Source: Chroogloeocystis siderophila 5.2 s.c.1 (GTDB lineage: Bacteria; Cyanobacteriota; Cyanobacteriia; Cyanobacteriales; Chroococcidiopsidaceae). Taken from it: a stretch of DNA of 64,000 bases. The notes below the pieces were generated by a model. That model did not search any database. It was not told where the DNA came from and saw only the letters and a list, made by a program, of their open reading frames with translations. This document shows positions 7,355 to 14,685 of this stretch, in pieces. The translations under genes and the position numbers were made by a program. Position 1 is the first letter of the stretch, and each line of letters starts with the position of its first letter. Location of the stretch: the NCBI RefSeq assembly GCF_001904655.1, contig NZ_MRCC01000003.1, positions 1 to 64,000 of the forward strand, written 5' to 3'.

Positions 7355-8791
7355 ATGACAAACATTAAAATCACCTCTGAAGAACGTGTTGATGTCAAGC
7401 CAGCGAGTGGGTTAATTTATGGTTTAAACGACAGACCTCCATTTGTAGAAGCTGCGCTAGCAGCAGCACAGCACGTACTAGCGATATTTGTCGGTATCAT
7501 TACACCACCACTTTTGATTAGTAATGCGTTGCAGTTATCGCCAGTAGATACAGCATACATTGTGAGTATGTCACTGTTTATCTCAGGCGTTGCAACGTTT
7601 ATTCAGGCAAAAAAAATAGGACCAATTGGTTCAGGTTTATTAAGTATTCAAGGAACAAGCTTTTCGTTTTTAGGACCCATCATTGCAGCAGGAACCGCAG
7701 TCATTGAAGCTGGGGGTACGCCTGAAAGTGCGTTAAGTCTCATCTTCGGTTTATGCTTCTTTGGTTCATTTATCGAAATTTTCTTGAGTCGTTTTCTGCA
7801 TTTGGTAAGGAAGATTATTACCCCGCTGGTTACAGGTACAATCGTCAGCATCATTGGCTTGACGCTGATTAAAACAGCCATCATTAGTATCGGTGGAGGA
7901 GTTGTTGCGCAGCGAAATAATACTTTCGGTAGTCCTCAAAGTTTAGGAGTTGCAGCGTTAGTCCTCATCACAATTATTGTCCTCAATATCAGCAAAAATC
8001 CAATCTTGCGGATGAGTTCTGTTGTGATAGGACTAATTATCGGCTACGTTGTGGCTAGTTTTTTGGGAATGGTCAACTTTAGTGGTTTGCAAGGACTACC
8101 TGTGATTGCAGCGCCTATTCCATTTCGGTACGGACTGAGTTTCAACTTTGCCGCATTTATTCCGTTTATTCTGCTTTATCTGATCACAACGATTGAATCA
8201 ATTGGCGATTTGACAGCAACATCAGCAGTATCAGGTGAACCGATTAAAGGTAGCGTTTATATTCGGAGAATCAAAGGTGGAGTGTTAGGAGATGGCATTA
8301 ATTCTTTAATTGCTGCTGTCTTTAATACATTTCCAAATACGACATTTAGTCAAAATAACGGCGTAATTCAAATCACTGGGGTTGGTAGCCGTTATATCGG
8401 TTATTTTATTGCGGTTATTCTTGCCTTATTAGGTTTATTTCCTATTGTTGGCGGCATTTTCCGCAGCCTACCGCAGTCTGTTCTCGGTGGCGCTACACTC
8501 ATTATGTTTGGCTCGATTGTTGTCGCTGGTATTAATATTCTTTCGTCAGTTCAACTTGATCGCCGTGCGTTAATCGTTGTCGGAACATCGCTGGCAATTG
8601 GGTTAGGTGTGACGTATGTTCCTGAAATCCTTGATGCAACGCCAACACTCGTGAAAAGTCTTTTTTCTTCAGGAATCTCAGCCGGTGGACTAACAGCAAT
8701 TGTTTTAAACTGGATACTTCCACAAGAACTGAGCGAAAGTAGCCTAGAAGAAGACGAGATGAGTTCTGAGGACTTAGCTTCCGAAGCTTAG
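7355..8791 (+). CDS. NCS2-family nucleobase (xanthine/urate-type) permease
   Basis: 478 residues with about 14 hydrophobic segments. NCS2 hallmarks are QH in TM1 (Gln39-His40 in AAQHVLAIF), the conserved acidic residue in TTIESIGDLTATS (Glu281) and the substrate motif QNNGVIQITG (from Gln333). The QNxGxxxxT form is that of xanthine/uric acid carriers rather than uracil carriers. It is a proton- or sodium-coupled importer in the cytoplasmic membrane. It lies 53 bp before the HpxO-type hydroxylase gene, so the two are probably cotranscribed, which favours urate as substrate. A candidate NtcA box lies upstream. The C-terminal tail is short and acidic (SLEEDEMSSEDLASE). Confidence 0.9.
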   Translation: MTNIKITSEERVDVKPASGLIYGLNDRPPFVEAALAAAQHVLAIFVGIITPPLLISNALQLSPVDTAYIVSMSLFISGVATFIQAKKIGPIGSGLLSIQGTSFSFLGPIIAAGTAVIEAGGTPESALSLIFGLCFFGSFIEIFLSRFLHLVRKIITPLVTGTIVSIIGLTLIKTAIISIGGGVVAQRNNTFGSPQSLGVAALVLITIIVLNISKNPILRMSSVVIGLIIGYVVASFLGMVNFSGLQGLPVIAAPIPFRYGLSFNFAAFIPFILLYLITTIESIGDLTATSAVSGEPIKGSVYIRRIKGGVLGDGINSLIAAVFNTFPNTTFSQNNGVIQITGVGSRYIGYFIAVILALLGLFPIVGGIFRSLPQSVLGGATLIMFGSIVVAGINILSSVQLDRRALIVVGTSLAIGLGVTYVPEILDATPTLVKSLFSSGISAGGLTAIVLNWILPQELSESSLEEDEMSSEDLASEA

Positions 8792-8844
8792 GACAAAATT
8801 GCTAAAGAAATTACGAGAACCCATTATCAGCGGAGGCAAACACA

Positions 8845-10002
8845 ATGTATAACCTCAAGGTTGTGGTTATCGGTGCAGGAATCGGCGGTTTAACCACAGG
8901 AATCTCGCTACGTCAAGCCGGATTCGAGGTAGAAATTTATGATCGCGTCAAAGAATTACGCCCAGCAGGTGCGGGAATATCGCTGTGGTCAAACGGTGTA
9001 AAAGTCCTCAATTGCCTTGGTTTAGGTGAGAAAATGGCGCAAATCGGCGGACAGATGGATCGAATGCAGTATCTGACTAAAACTGGTGAATTACTCAATG
9101 ATATCGATTTGCAGCCCTTGGTTGAAGAAGTCGGACAACGTCCTTATCCTGTAGCGCGCACAGATTTGCAACAAATGCTACTCGATGCTTATCCAGGTGA
9201 GGTCAACCTCAATCATAAATGTATTGGGGTAGAAGAGGATGCGCAAGGAGTCACCGCCATTTTTGAAAATGGACACCGTGCTATAGGTGATTTACTCGTT
9301 GCTGCTGATGGAATTCATTCAATTTTGCGGCGCTATGTGTTAAATGAAGAAGTGCAACCAAAATACGGCACTTATGTTAACTGGAACGGCTTAGTACCTG
9401 CGAGTGAAGATTTAGCACCAAAGAATAGTTGGGCGATTTATGTAGGAGATCACAAGCGCGTGTCGATGATGCCAGTAGCACGCGATCGCTTCTATTTCTT
9501 TTTTGACGTACCCCTACCTAAAGGAACACCTGTCAACCCAGATTACCGTGCAGATCTCGCGGAACACTTTCAAGGATGGGCGCAACCAGTCCAATTGCTG
9601 ATTGAGCGTTTAGAGCCGTCTCAAACCAACCGTGTTGAAATTCACGACGTAGGACCTATAAATAAAATGGTACGCGGTAGAGTGGCTTTATTAGGAGATT
9701 CTGCCCACGCAACCTGTCCCGATTTGGGGCAAGGTGGTTGTCAAGCAATGGAAGATGGACTTGTTTTAACGCAATATCTACTCACAACTAATTTGGGCGT
9801 AGAATACGCCTTGCAGCGTTATGAAGCCGAACGCAAAGAGCGAACAGGTGCTGTTGTTCAAAAGGCACGCCGACGAGCAGAAATGATTCATGGTGTCGAT
9901 CCAGACATTACGCAGAAGTGGTATCGACAACTCGCCCAAGAAGATCCCACCGATGTCACAAGCGCGATTTCTAAAGTTATTTTGGCAGGACCATTACATT
10001 AG
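8845..10002 (+). CDS. hpxO: FAD-dependent urate hydroxylase (HpxO type)
   Basis: 385 residues of a single-component flavoprotein hydroxylase: dinucleotide motif VVIGAGIGGL (7-16), the DG motif AADGIHS (153-159), and the second FAD motif LLGDSAHATCPDLGQGG (282-298). The HpxO-like KRVSMMP segment places Arg205 where the urate-orienting Arg of HpxO sits. Reaction: urate + NADH + O2 to 5-hydroxyisourate, then used by UraH. GGAGG lies about nine bases before the ATG. The preceding permease gene is 53 bp away. Related salicylate-hydroxylase-like enzymes share the fold; the UraH and permease neighbours make urate the best assignment. Confidence 0.87.
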   Translation: MYNLKVVVIGAGIGGLTTGISLRQAGFEVEIYDRVKELRPAGAGISLWSNGVKVLNCLGLGEKMAQIGGQMDRMQYLTKTGELLNDIDLQPLVEEVGQRPYPVARTDLQQMLLDAYPGEVNLNHKCIGVEEDAQGVTAIFENGHRAIGDLLVAADGIHSILRRYVLNEEVQPKYGTYVNWNGLVPASEDLAPKNSWAIYVGDHKRVSMMPVARDRFYFFFDVPLPKGTPVNPDYRADLAEHFQGWAQPVQLLIERLEPSQTNRVEIHDVGPINKMVRGRVALLGDSAHATCPDLGQGGCQAMEDGLVLTQYLLTTNLGVEYALQRYEAERKERTGAVVQKARRRAEMIHGVDPDITQKWYRQLAQEDPTDVTSAISKVILAGPLH

Positions 10003-10128
10003 TATCTTGCCTGAGTGCGAGTCGCGAATGACTTCGTCACTAGAAGAACCCTATCTACAGAGAGTGTGCAGAGGCATCCTTTGTATGAGTAGCCGCGACT
10101 TCAGTCACAAGGGCATCTACGAGGCATT

Positions 10129-10830
10129 CTATACAATTTTTGCAGATTCGGTAACAGATCTTATATTACTGTTATCTGGTTGCGAACGAGAGTAATAGAA
10201 AATCCCTAAACCTAGTAAACCAGCTATGATAGCAATCAACAGTATTAGTTTGAGATTGACGCTAGGTCTACTAACTGAAGTTGACATGACAGCTGCGTTA
10301 CTCTCACTATGTTGAATAGACTGCGGCGACTCTTGCTGCGGTGAAAAATTCGCAGATATCAATCCTGGCGTGCTTACAGTTGCAGTATTCAACTGGGGCG
10401 ATGGTGCCATTGACGATTTTTCAGCAGACTGCGCTCCTTCGAGCATCATTTCCGCAAGCACTCCATATGCATCCGCCCATGCTTGCTTAACTTCTGGTGT
10501 CCAGTCCTTGCCTAAGTACGATTCAAAAGTTTTCAACAATGCTGCACCCACCATTGGATAGTGTTGCTGTAGTGTGCCATAGCTGACGTGTCTTGCACCT
10601 AGGTTTTGCAGCGTTATTTTCAAAAGTTCAGGATTACGCAGATTGCTAACGACTAATATTAAAGACATGATCAGCTTTTGATGCTGCTGATCCATATCAG
10701 TTTTGGCAAATAAAGGCTGAAGTTGAGGATAGTCGGTTAGCAAATTATTGTAAAAGCTAGCAGCAAACTCATTAGCATAAGGTTTAACACGCTCAAAACT
10801 TTGTTCTAGAACTTCAACCTGAAGCGCCAT
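10129..10830 (-). CDS. Globin-domain protein with C-terminal membrane anchor
   Basis: Residues 1-135 form a bacterial (Vgb/flavohemoglobin-like) globin. The LGARHVSYGTLQQHYPMVG block (78-95) holds the proximal haem His81 and the following HYPxVG motif. Unlike flavohemoglobin there is no reductase domain. Instead a Ser/Gln/Pro-rich linker (about 136-210) leads to one transmembrane helix (about 212-230, LILLIAIIAGLLGLGIFYY) and a short polar tail. This predicts a tail-anchored globin facing the cytoplasm. It could serve O2 supply, NO detoxification or sensing. It converges with the O2-consuming urate hydroxylase gene, but a functional link is only conjecture. The start at 10830 gives the conserved globin N-terminus. 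Confidence 0.85.
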   Translation of the reverse strand: MALQVEVLEQSFERVKPYANEFAASFYNNLLTDYPQLQPLFAKTDMDQQHQKLIMSLILVVSNLRNPELLKITLQNLGARHVSYGTLQQHYPMVGAALLKTFESYLGKDWTPEVKQAWADAYGVLAEMMLEGAQSAEKSSMAPSPQLNTATVSTPGLISANFSPQQESPQSIQHSESNAAVMSTSVSRPSVNLKLILLIAIIAGLLGLGIFYYSRSQPDNSNIRSVTESAKIV

Positions 10831-11206
10831 ATTTGATTACCAGAGTTATGTAATGTTTAAAAAATCAATATGTTCTTAATCACACAACTTGGTTAAATCT
10901 GAATTTCCTTTATTTCTAGATACCAAGCTGCATATTTTATTAATACCTTGAAGCTAGCTTGATAACATCCTAAATTTTACGGATAAATTGCTAGGAAGTT
11001 CCTACAACTCAATAGCAAAACGATACCCCACGCATTCTGTTACGACGAAAGTAGGGCAAGGTAGCGCTAGAGACAAACAACAAAGAGTATTTTCTGTTGA
11101 GCGACTAGCAATCAATGATAATTATGTAAAAGCTTCTACATCGCTTTATGTAATGTGTACGAAGATCGTGTCAAAGTTCAAAATGTTTTCAAATGCATGT
11201 TTTTGA
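10831..11206. other. Intergenic interval, 376 bp
   Basis: Lies between the globin start and the end of the ABC transporter operon, so it should hold the globin promoter and the operon's terminator. A 72-codon plus-strand frame here (10988-11206) has no protein-like features. No clear hairpin-plus-T-run was found. Confidence 0.4.
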
Positions 11207-11983
11207 TTAAGCGACTGCTGCAACGGCTTCTTGCCCGTGTCGGCGGAGTAACTCCATTAATTCGTCGCGGTAATCGTGGAAAATTGAGTGACGTTTTACT
11301 GTATGGGTGCGATGCGGTAAGTTGATGACCATCTCTTTGCGCACAGTACCAGGGCGCGCACCTAACGCATAAATGCGGTTCGAGAGAAAGACAGCTTCTT
11401 CAACATCGTGGGTGATCATAAAAATTGTAATGTTAGTACGCTGCCAGAGATCGAGCATGAATTCGTGCATCGATTCTTTGGTGTGAACATCCAACGCGCC
11501 GAAAGGCTCATCCATTAATAAAACATCAGGTTCTGAGGCTAGCGCCCGCGCAATCGCCACTCGCTGCTTCATCCCGCCTGATAGTTCTTTTGGTAAAGAT
11601 CTCGCAAATCGTGTCAGTCCAACCACATTCAGATAGTAACTCGCTTGTTCGCGTCGTTCTTTCTTCGGTACGCCTTGCAGTTTTAACCCAAACTCCGTAT
11701 TCTCCTGCACGTTCATCCAAGGGTAAAGCGTATAGTGCTGAAACACCATACCGCGATCAGGGCCTGGTGATGTGATGCGCTTGCCATCAATTCTGACTTC
11801 TCCAGTGGTAGGAGTATCAAGTCCTGCAATTTGTCGCAACAGAGTAGATTTGCCTGAACCTGATGCACCAACTGCACAGATAAACTCGCCCTGCTCAATC
11901 ATCATATTGATATCTTTGAGGACAACTAAGTTTCCTTCTTTGGTTGCAAAGTGCTTACTCAGATTATGGATTTCCAAAAACAT
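11207..11983 (-). CDS. ABC transporter ATPase, NitT/TauT type (probable guanidine importer)
   Basis: 258 residues of an SsuB/TauB/NrtD-like ATPase: Walker A GASGSGKST (39-47), Q-loop in MVFQHYTLYPW, signature LSGGMKQRVAIARAL, Walker B VLLMDEPFGALD and H-loop MITHDVEEAV. All catalytic residues are intact. It is the third gene of an operon led by the binding protein (12915-13961) and permease (12025-12891), with a 41-bp gap to the permease. The operon is preceded by a guanidine-I riboswitch, so the transporter most likely imports guanidine, as the riboswitch-associated GuiABC-type systems of cyanobacteria do. Substrate is inferred from regulation, not from the ATPase sequence. Confidence 0.9.
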   Translation of the reverse strand: MFLEIHNLSKHFATKEGNLVVLKDINMMIEQGEFICAVGASGSGKSTLLRQIAGLDTPTTGEVRIDGKRITSPGPDRGMVFQHYTLYPWMNVQENTEFGLKLQGVPKKERREQASYYLNVVGLTRFARSLPKELSGGMKQRVAIARALASEPDVLLMDEPFGALDVHTKESMHEFMLDLWQRTNITIFMITHDVEEAVFLSNRIYALGARPGTVRKEMVINLPHRTHTVKRHSIFHDYRDELMELLRRHGQEAVAAVA

Positions 11984-12024
11984 AAATTAAATCTCCCTGT
12001 TGTCGTTTTTAGATGGCAATGTAA

Positions 12025-12891
12025 CTAGCGTTTTTGACTTGCCCATTTACACGAAACTCTTAATAAATACTGAAAGAGTAAGTCGAATGCTAATCCGATA
12101 ATTCCGATGACAATTAATCCAACAAAGATTTCATCGGTTCGCAAAAATCGACCAGCTACACTGATTCGCCGCCCCAAACCTTCATTTGCTGCAATAAGTT
12201 CCGAGACGATGACAAGTTGCCATGCTGCTGCTAAGTTAATGCGACACGCGTCAATAATTCCTGGCAAAACATGGGGCAAAATAACTTGAGTCAAAACTTC
12301 CCAGCGATTACCTCCCAACATATAAGTAGATTCGATGAGGTCTTTGGGGACAAACTTGACTGTATCCATGACCATTAACGAGTTAAAGAAAAAGACCCCA
12401 ATAAAGATCAGCGTCATTTTTGGTTCTTCGCCGATGCCTAAATATAAAATAAGTAGCGGAATAAATGCGGGAGCAGGCATATAGCGCATCAAGCCAAAGA
12501 GTGGTTCGAGCAAAGCCCGAATACTCGCAAAACTACCCATCAGCACGCCAATCGGAATTGAAACGAGTGCCGCAAATAGAAAACCAACACCAACTCGCCA
12601 TAAACTCGCTACGGTATCTTTAAGAAGTTCGCGGGTACTCCACAACCGCCCAAAGGCTTCTAGAACGTCAGCCGGCGAAGGTAAAAACGTTGGGTCAATG
12701 TTACCAAACGTTGTTACTAACCACCAGAGGACTAATGGCAAGGCAATTGATGTAACCATTAATACACTGCTCAACGACCTCGGAATATCTTCATTCAGCC
12801 GCCAGAAAACAGTGGAACGCATTGTTTTTGGCTTGAGCAGCGAGCGAATTGAGCGATGATTAACGCTTTGACTCATATTTTCGTTTCTCAT
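12025..12891 (-). CDS. ABC transporter permease, NitT/TauT type (probable guanidine importer)
   Basis: 288 residues with about six membrane spans after a ~45-residue cytoplasmic N-terminal extension. The EAA-loop region reads AAWQLVIVSELIAANEGLGRRI, typical of SsuC/TauC/NrtB permeases (BPD_transp_1 fold). It lies 23 bp after the binding-protein gene and 41 bp before the ATPase gene on the same strand, so the three are one transcription unit under the upstream riboswitch. Met5 (MSQSVNH) is an alternative start. Confidence 0.9.
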   Translation of the reverse strand: MRNENMSQSVNHRSIRSLLKPKTMRSTVFWRLNEDIPRSLSSVLMVTSIALPLVLWWLVTTFGNIDPTFLPSPADVLEAFGRLWSTRELLKDTVASLWRVGVGFLFAALVSIPIGVLMGSFASIRALLEPLFGLMRYMPAPAFIPLLILYLGIGEEPKMTLIFIGVFFFNSLMVMDTVKFVPKDLIESTYMLGGNRWEVLTQVILPHVLPGIIDACRINLAAAWQLVIVSELIAANEGLGRRISVAGRFLRTDEIFVGLIVIGIIGLAFDLLFQYLLRVSCKWASQKR

Positions 12892-12914
12892 GTGATAAAG
12901 AATGCGCCCGAACT

Positions 12915-13961
12915 TTAGGATCTGTTGATTTTTGCCGCATAAGCTTTGACAAAGCGATCGTCAAACAATCTACTATTATCCGGTGGTGCTGCTGCTAATC
13001 CAACGGATGTGAGAAATTGACCCATTTGGTCAGCCGCGAACTGCAACGAGGTCATATCGTTTCCTGGTTGAAAGGCTTTTAAGTTTTCCTCAATCGTGAA
13101 TAGCTTTGTCCCTTCTGCGTATTGTTGGTATTCTTCGACGCTGACGCCTGCGCGTTTTGCCATAATTTCGTAAGCATCGGCTTGATTTTTTTGGATATAG
13201 TCCAACGTGGCAAACCAAGCATCGACAACAGCTTGCACGCGATCGGGGTTTTGCTCGACATACTGGCGTGTAAATACAAGGTGGTCGGAGATAGATCCAG
13301 GAAAATCTTTGGAACTAAAAAGTTCTCTACTTCCTGGACGCTTGAGCGCCTGCGTCGTAAAGGGTGCAAACACCGCAACAGCATCGACTTGTCCCGCAAC
13401 AAAGGCGGCGGCGGCTCTCCCTGTTTCTAGTGGTACGAACTGAATATCTTGCGCTGATAGACCTGCTCTTTCAAGTCCTTGGAGCAAGAGAAAATGATCG
13501 ACGGTGCCTTCTTCAGCGGCAACTTGTTTGCCTTTGAGGTCTGCAACCGAGTTAATTCCTTCGCGAACAATCACTTTGTCATTACCCGTCGAATTATCGT
13601 TAACAAGAACAATCACTTGGTCAGCGCCACCAGATACTGAACTTACCGTATCGCCCAGTGTTTGGCTGTTTGCGTCAATTTGTCCAGCAGCGAGAGTATT
13701 AATCGATTCGAGATAGCCATCAAACCACCTTAAATCTACAGGAACATTGTGTGTCGCAAATATTCTACGTTCTTGGGCAACCTGCCAGGGAAACCAACCA
13801 GGCCAAGCACTGAATCCTAAACGAACTGCACCAGCAACCGCCGACGACGCCTCGCTTTCGGTTGTCGTTTTAATATAGATCGCAGGGTTGACGCATCCTA
13901 CTACAAAACTCAATGTAATGCAAAAAAGAATGCCGTAGGATATGAGCGATCGCTTCTTCAT
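12915..13961 (-). CDS. ABC transporter substrate-binding lipoprotein, NitT/TauT type (probable guanidine-binding)
   Basis: 348 residues with a lipoprotein signal: basic start MKKR, hydrophobic core, lipobox LSFVVGC with the lipidated Cys at 23. The mature part has the two-lobed SBP fold of the SsuA/NrtA/TauA group (RLGFSAWPGWFPWQVAQE near the start, GKQVAAEEGTVDHFLL, VDAVAVFAPFTTQAL). It is the first gene after the guanidine-I riboswitch, about 230 bp downstream of the aptamer. That placement and the order SBP-permease-ATPase match cyanobacterial guanidine import operons. No Ni-dependent guanidine hydrolase gene (GdmH) lies beside it, so a hydrolase elsewhere in the genome would be expected. 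Aliphatic sulfonate or nitrate as substrate is less likely given the riboswitch. Confidence 0.88.
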   Translation of the reverse strand: MKKRSLISYGILFCITLSFVVGCVNPAIYIKTTTESEASSAVAGAVRLGFSAWPGWFPWQVAQERRIFATHNVPVDLRWFDGYLESINTLAAGQIDANSQTLGDTVSSVSGGADQVIVLVNDNSTGNDKVIVREGINSVADLKGKQVAAEEGTVDHFLLLQGLERAGLSAQDIQFVPLETGRAAAAFVAGQVDAVAVFAPFTTQALKRPGSRELFSSKDFPGSISDHLVFTRQYVEQNPDRVQAVVDAWFATLDYIQKNQADAYEIMAKRAGVSVEEYQQYAEGTKLFTIEENLKAFQPGNDMTSLQFAADQMGQFLTSVGLAAAPPDNSRLFDDRFVKAYAAKINRS

Positions 13962-14125
13962 AAGATTTTTATTAAAAAATAAAATTATATAGCAGTTGTT
14001 TATGCGTTTGATGAACTATAGTCGAACTTCAATTTTGTAATTCCCCAACTCCTATTTTGTGTTTATTGAAACGAGGATTCTGCGTCATTATCAGCATTCC
14101 CAAAAATGCAATTTAACAATCAAAT

Positions 14126-14207
14126 CAATGGGGAGAAAACCCCCATAGAGAAAACCCGAAAGAAATCAGTTGTACTAAACAACCATAATTCCTCCCGGGT
14201 TTTTCTC
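14126..14207 (-). terminator. Riboswitch expression platform with alternative terminator
   Basis: Part of the 3' aptamer arm (minus strand, 14207-14196, GAGAAAAACCCG) is complementary, apart from one extra A, to CGGGTTTTCTC at 14158-14148. Forming that helix would destroy the guanidine-stabilised P3 stem and give a terminator-like hairpin ending in a U-rich strand. A small GTTGT/ACAAC hairpin lies in the loop. A second short hairpin, ATGGGG...CCCCAT (14146-14128), follows. The arrangement fits an ON switch by antitermination, which is the usual mechanism of this class. The folding is by eye. Confidence 0.6.
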
Positions 14208-14332
14208 CCGCCGTGTGGCTAGCAAATTTCTAGATCAACTCGTTCCTGAGTACTAGCCTGCCTCTCTTGGACCAGACATTCAATTGACTAACTCAACGTC
14301 GTGGCTAATTTGAATCGGAACCCTAGAGGCAA
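14191..14332 (-). promoter_or_regulatory. Guanidine-I (ykkC) riboswitch aptamer
   Basis: Read on the minus strand, the three near-invariant blocks of the ykkC class occur in order: CTAGGGTTCCG (about 14328-14317), CTGGTCCAAGAG (near 14275-14264), and ACACGGCGGGA followed by CCCGGGAGG (about 14217-14191). The variable P1b/P2 hairpins lie between them. The pattern matches the guanidine-binding subtype 1. It precedes a NitT/TauT ABC operon on the same strand, a recurrent guanidine-riboswitch target. Guanidine binding is expected to raise expression of the transporter. Subtype 2 variants (ppGpp, PRPP or nucleotide ligands) are the alternative, judged less likely from the 3' consensus. Confidence 0.92.
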
Positions 14333-14550
14333 TTAAATTGTATATATACAAGAAATATCAGCGGTATAACACAAATGATGTATCAAAGACTACTAAATTT
14401 GAGTCTCTTCTGTAACTTCGTTAAGAAATCTTGACGTAATTGAGTTGTTAAGGTGTTAAAATGTACAGAAGATTTAGCTTGGAACTGGCTATATAAGGTT
14501 ATTGGGTCAAAGCAGTCAATCAACAGGCGGGAAGGTTTTTAAAACGCCTA

Positions 14551-14595
14551 GCGACTAAAGTCGTGGCTCAAAAACTAAGTCCACCTCCGTGGACT
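14551..14595. repeat. Dispersed cyanobacterial hairpin repeat
   Basis: Two small inverted repeats lie in tandem: CGACT-AA-AGTCG (14552-14563) and AGTCCAC-CT-CCGTGGACT (14578-14595). They are separated by TGGCTCAAAAACTA. Related pieces (GACTTCAGTC, CGCGACTT) occur near 10095 and 39435, and the MITE-like element at 55078 has similar internal sequence. It resembles intergenic repeats common in filamentous and Chroococcidiopsis-like genomes. No function is assigned. Confidence 0.5.
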
Positions 14596-14685
14596 AATGA
14601 GAAAATTAAAGTTGTAATCAACGATGATAGCTTTTATTTATGTAGCTGCGGTTTCAACCGAATCAGCTTAGCGATCATCTTGCCT

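Noticed and set aside
10988-11206. 72-codon plus-strand frame before the ABC operon end
   Set aside because: Residues are not protein-like, no ribosome binding site, and it lies across the likely terminator region of the operon.
14339-14350. TGTATATATACA palindrome upstream of the riboswitch as a regulator site
   Set aside because: It is a simple AT-rich palindrome at the expected -10 region; more likely promoter sequence, and too low in information to name a regulator.
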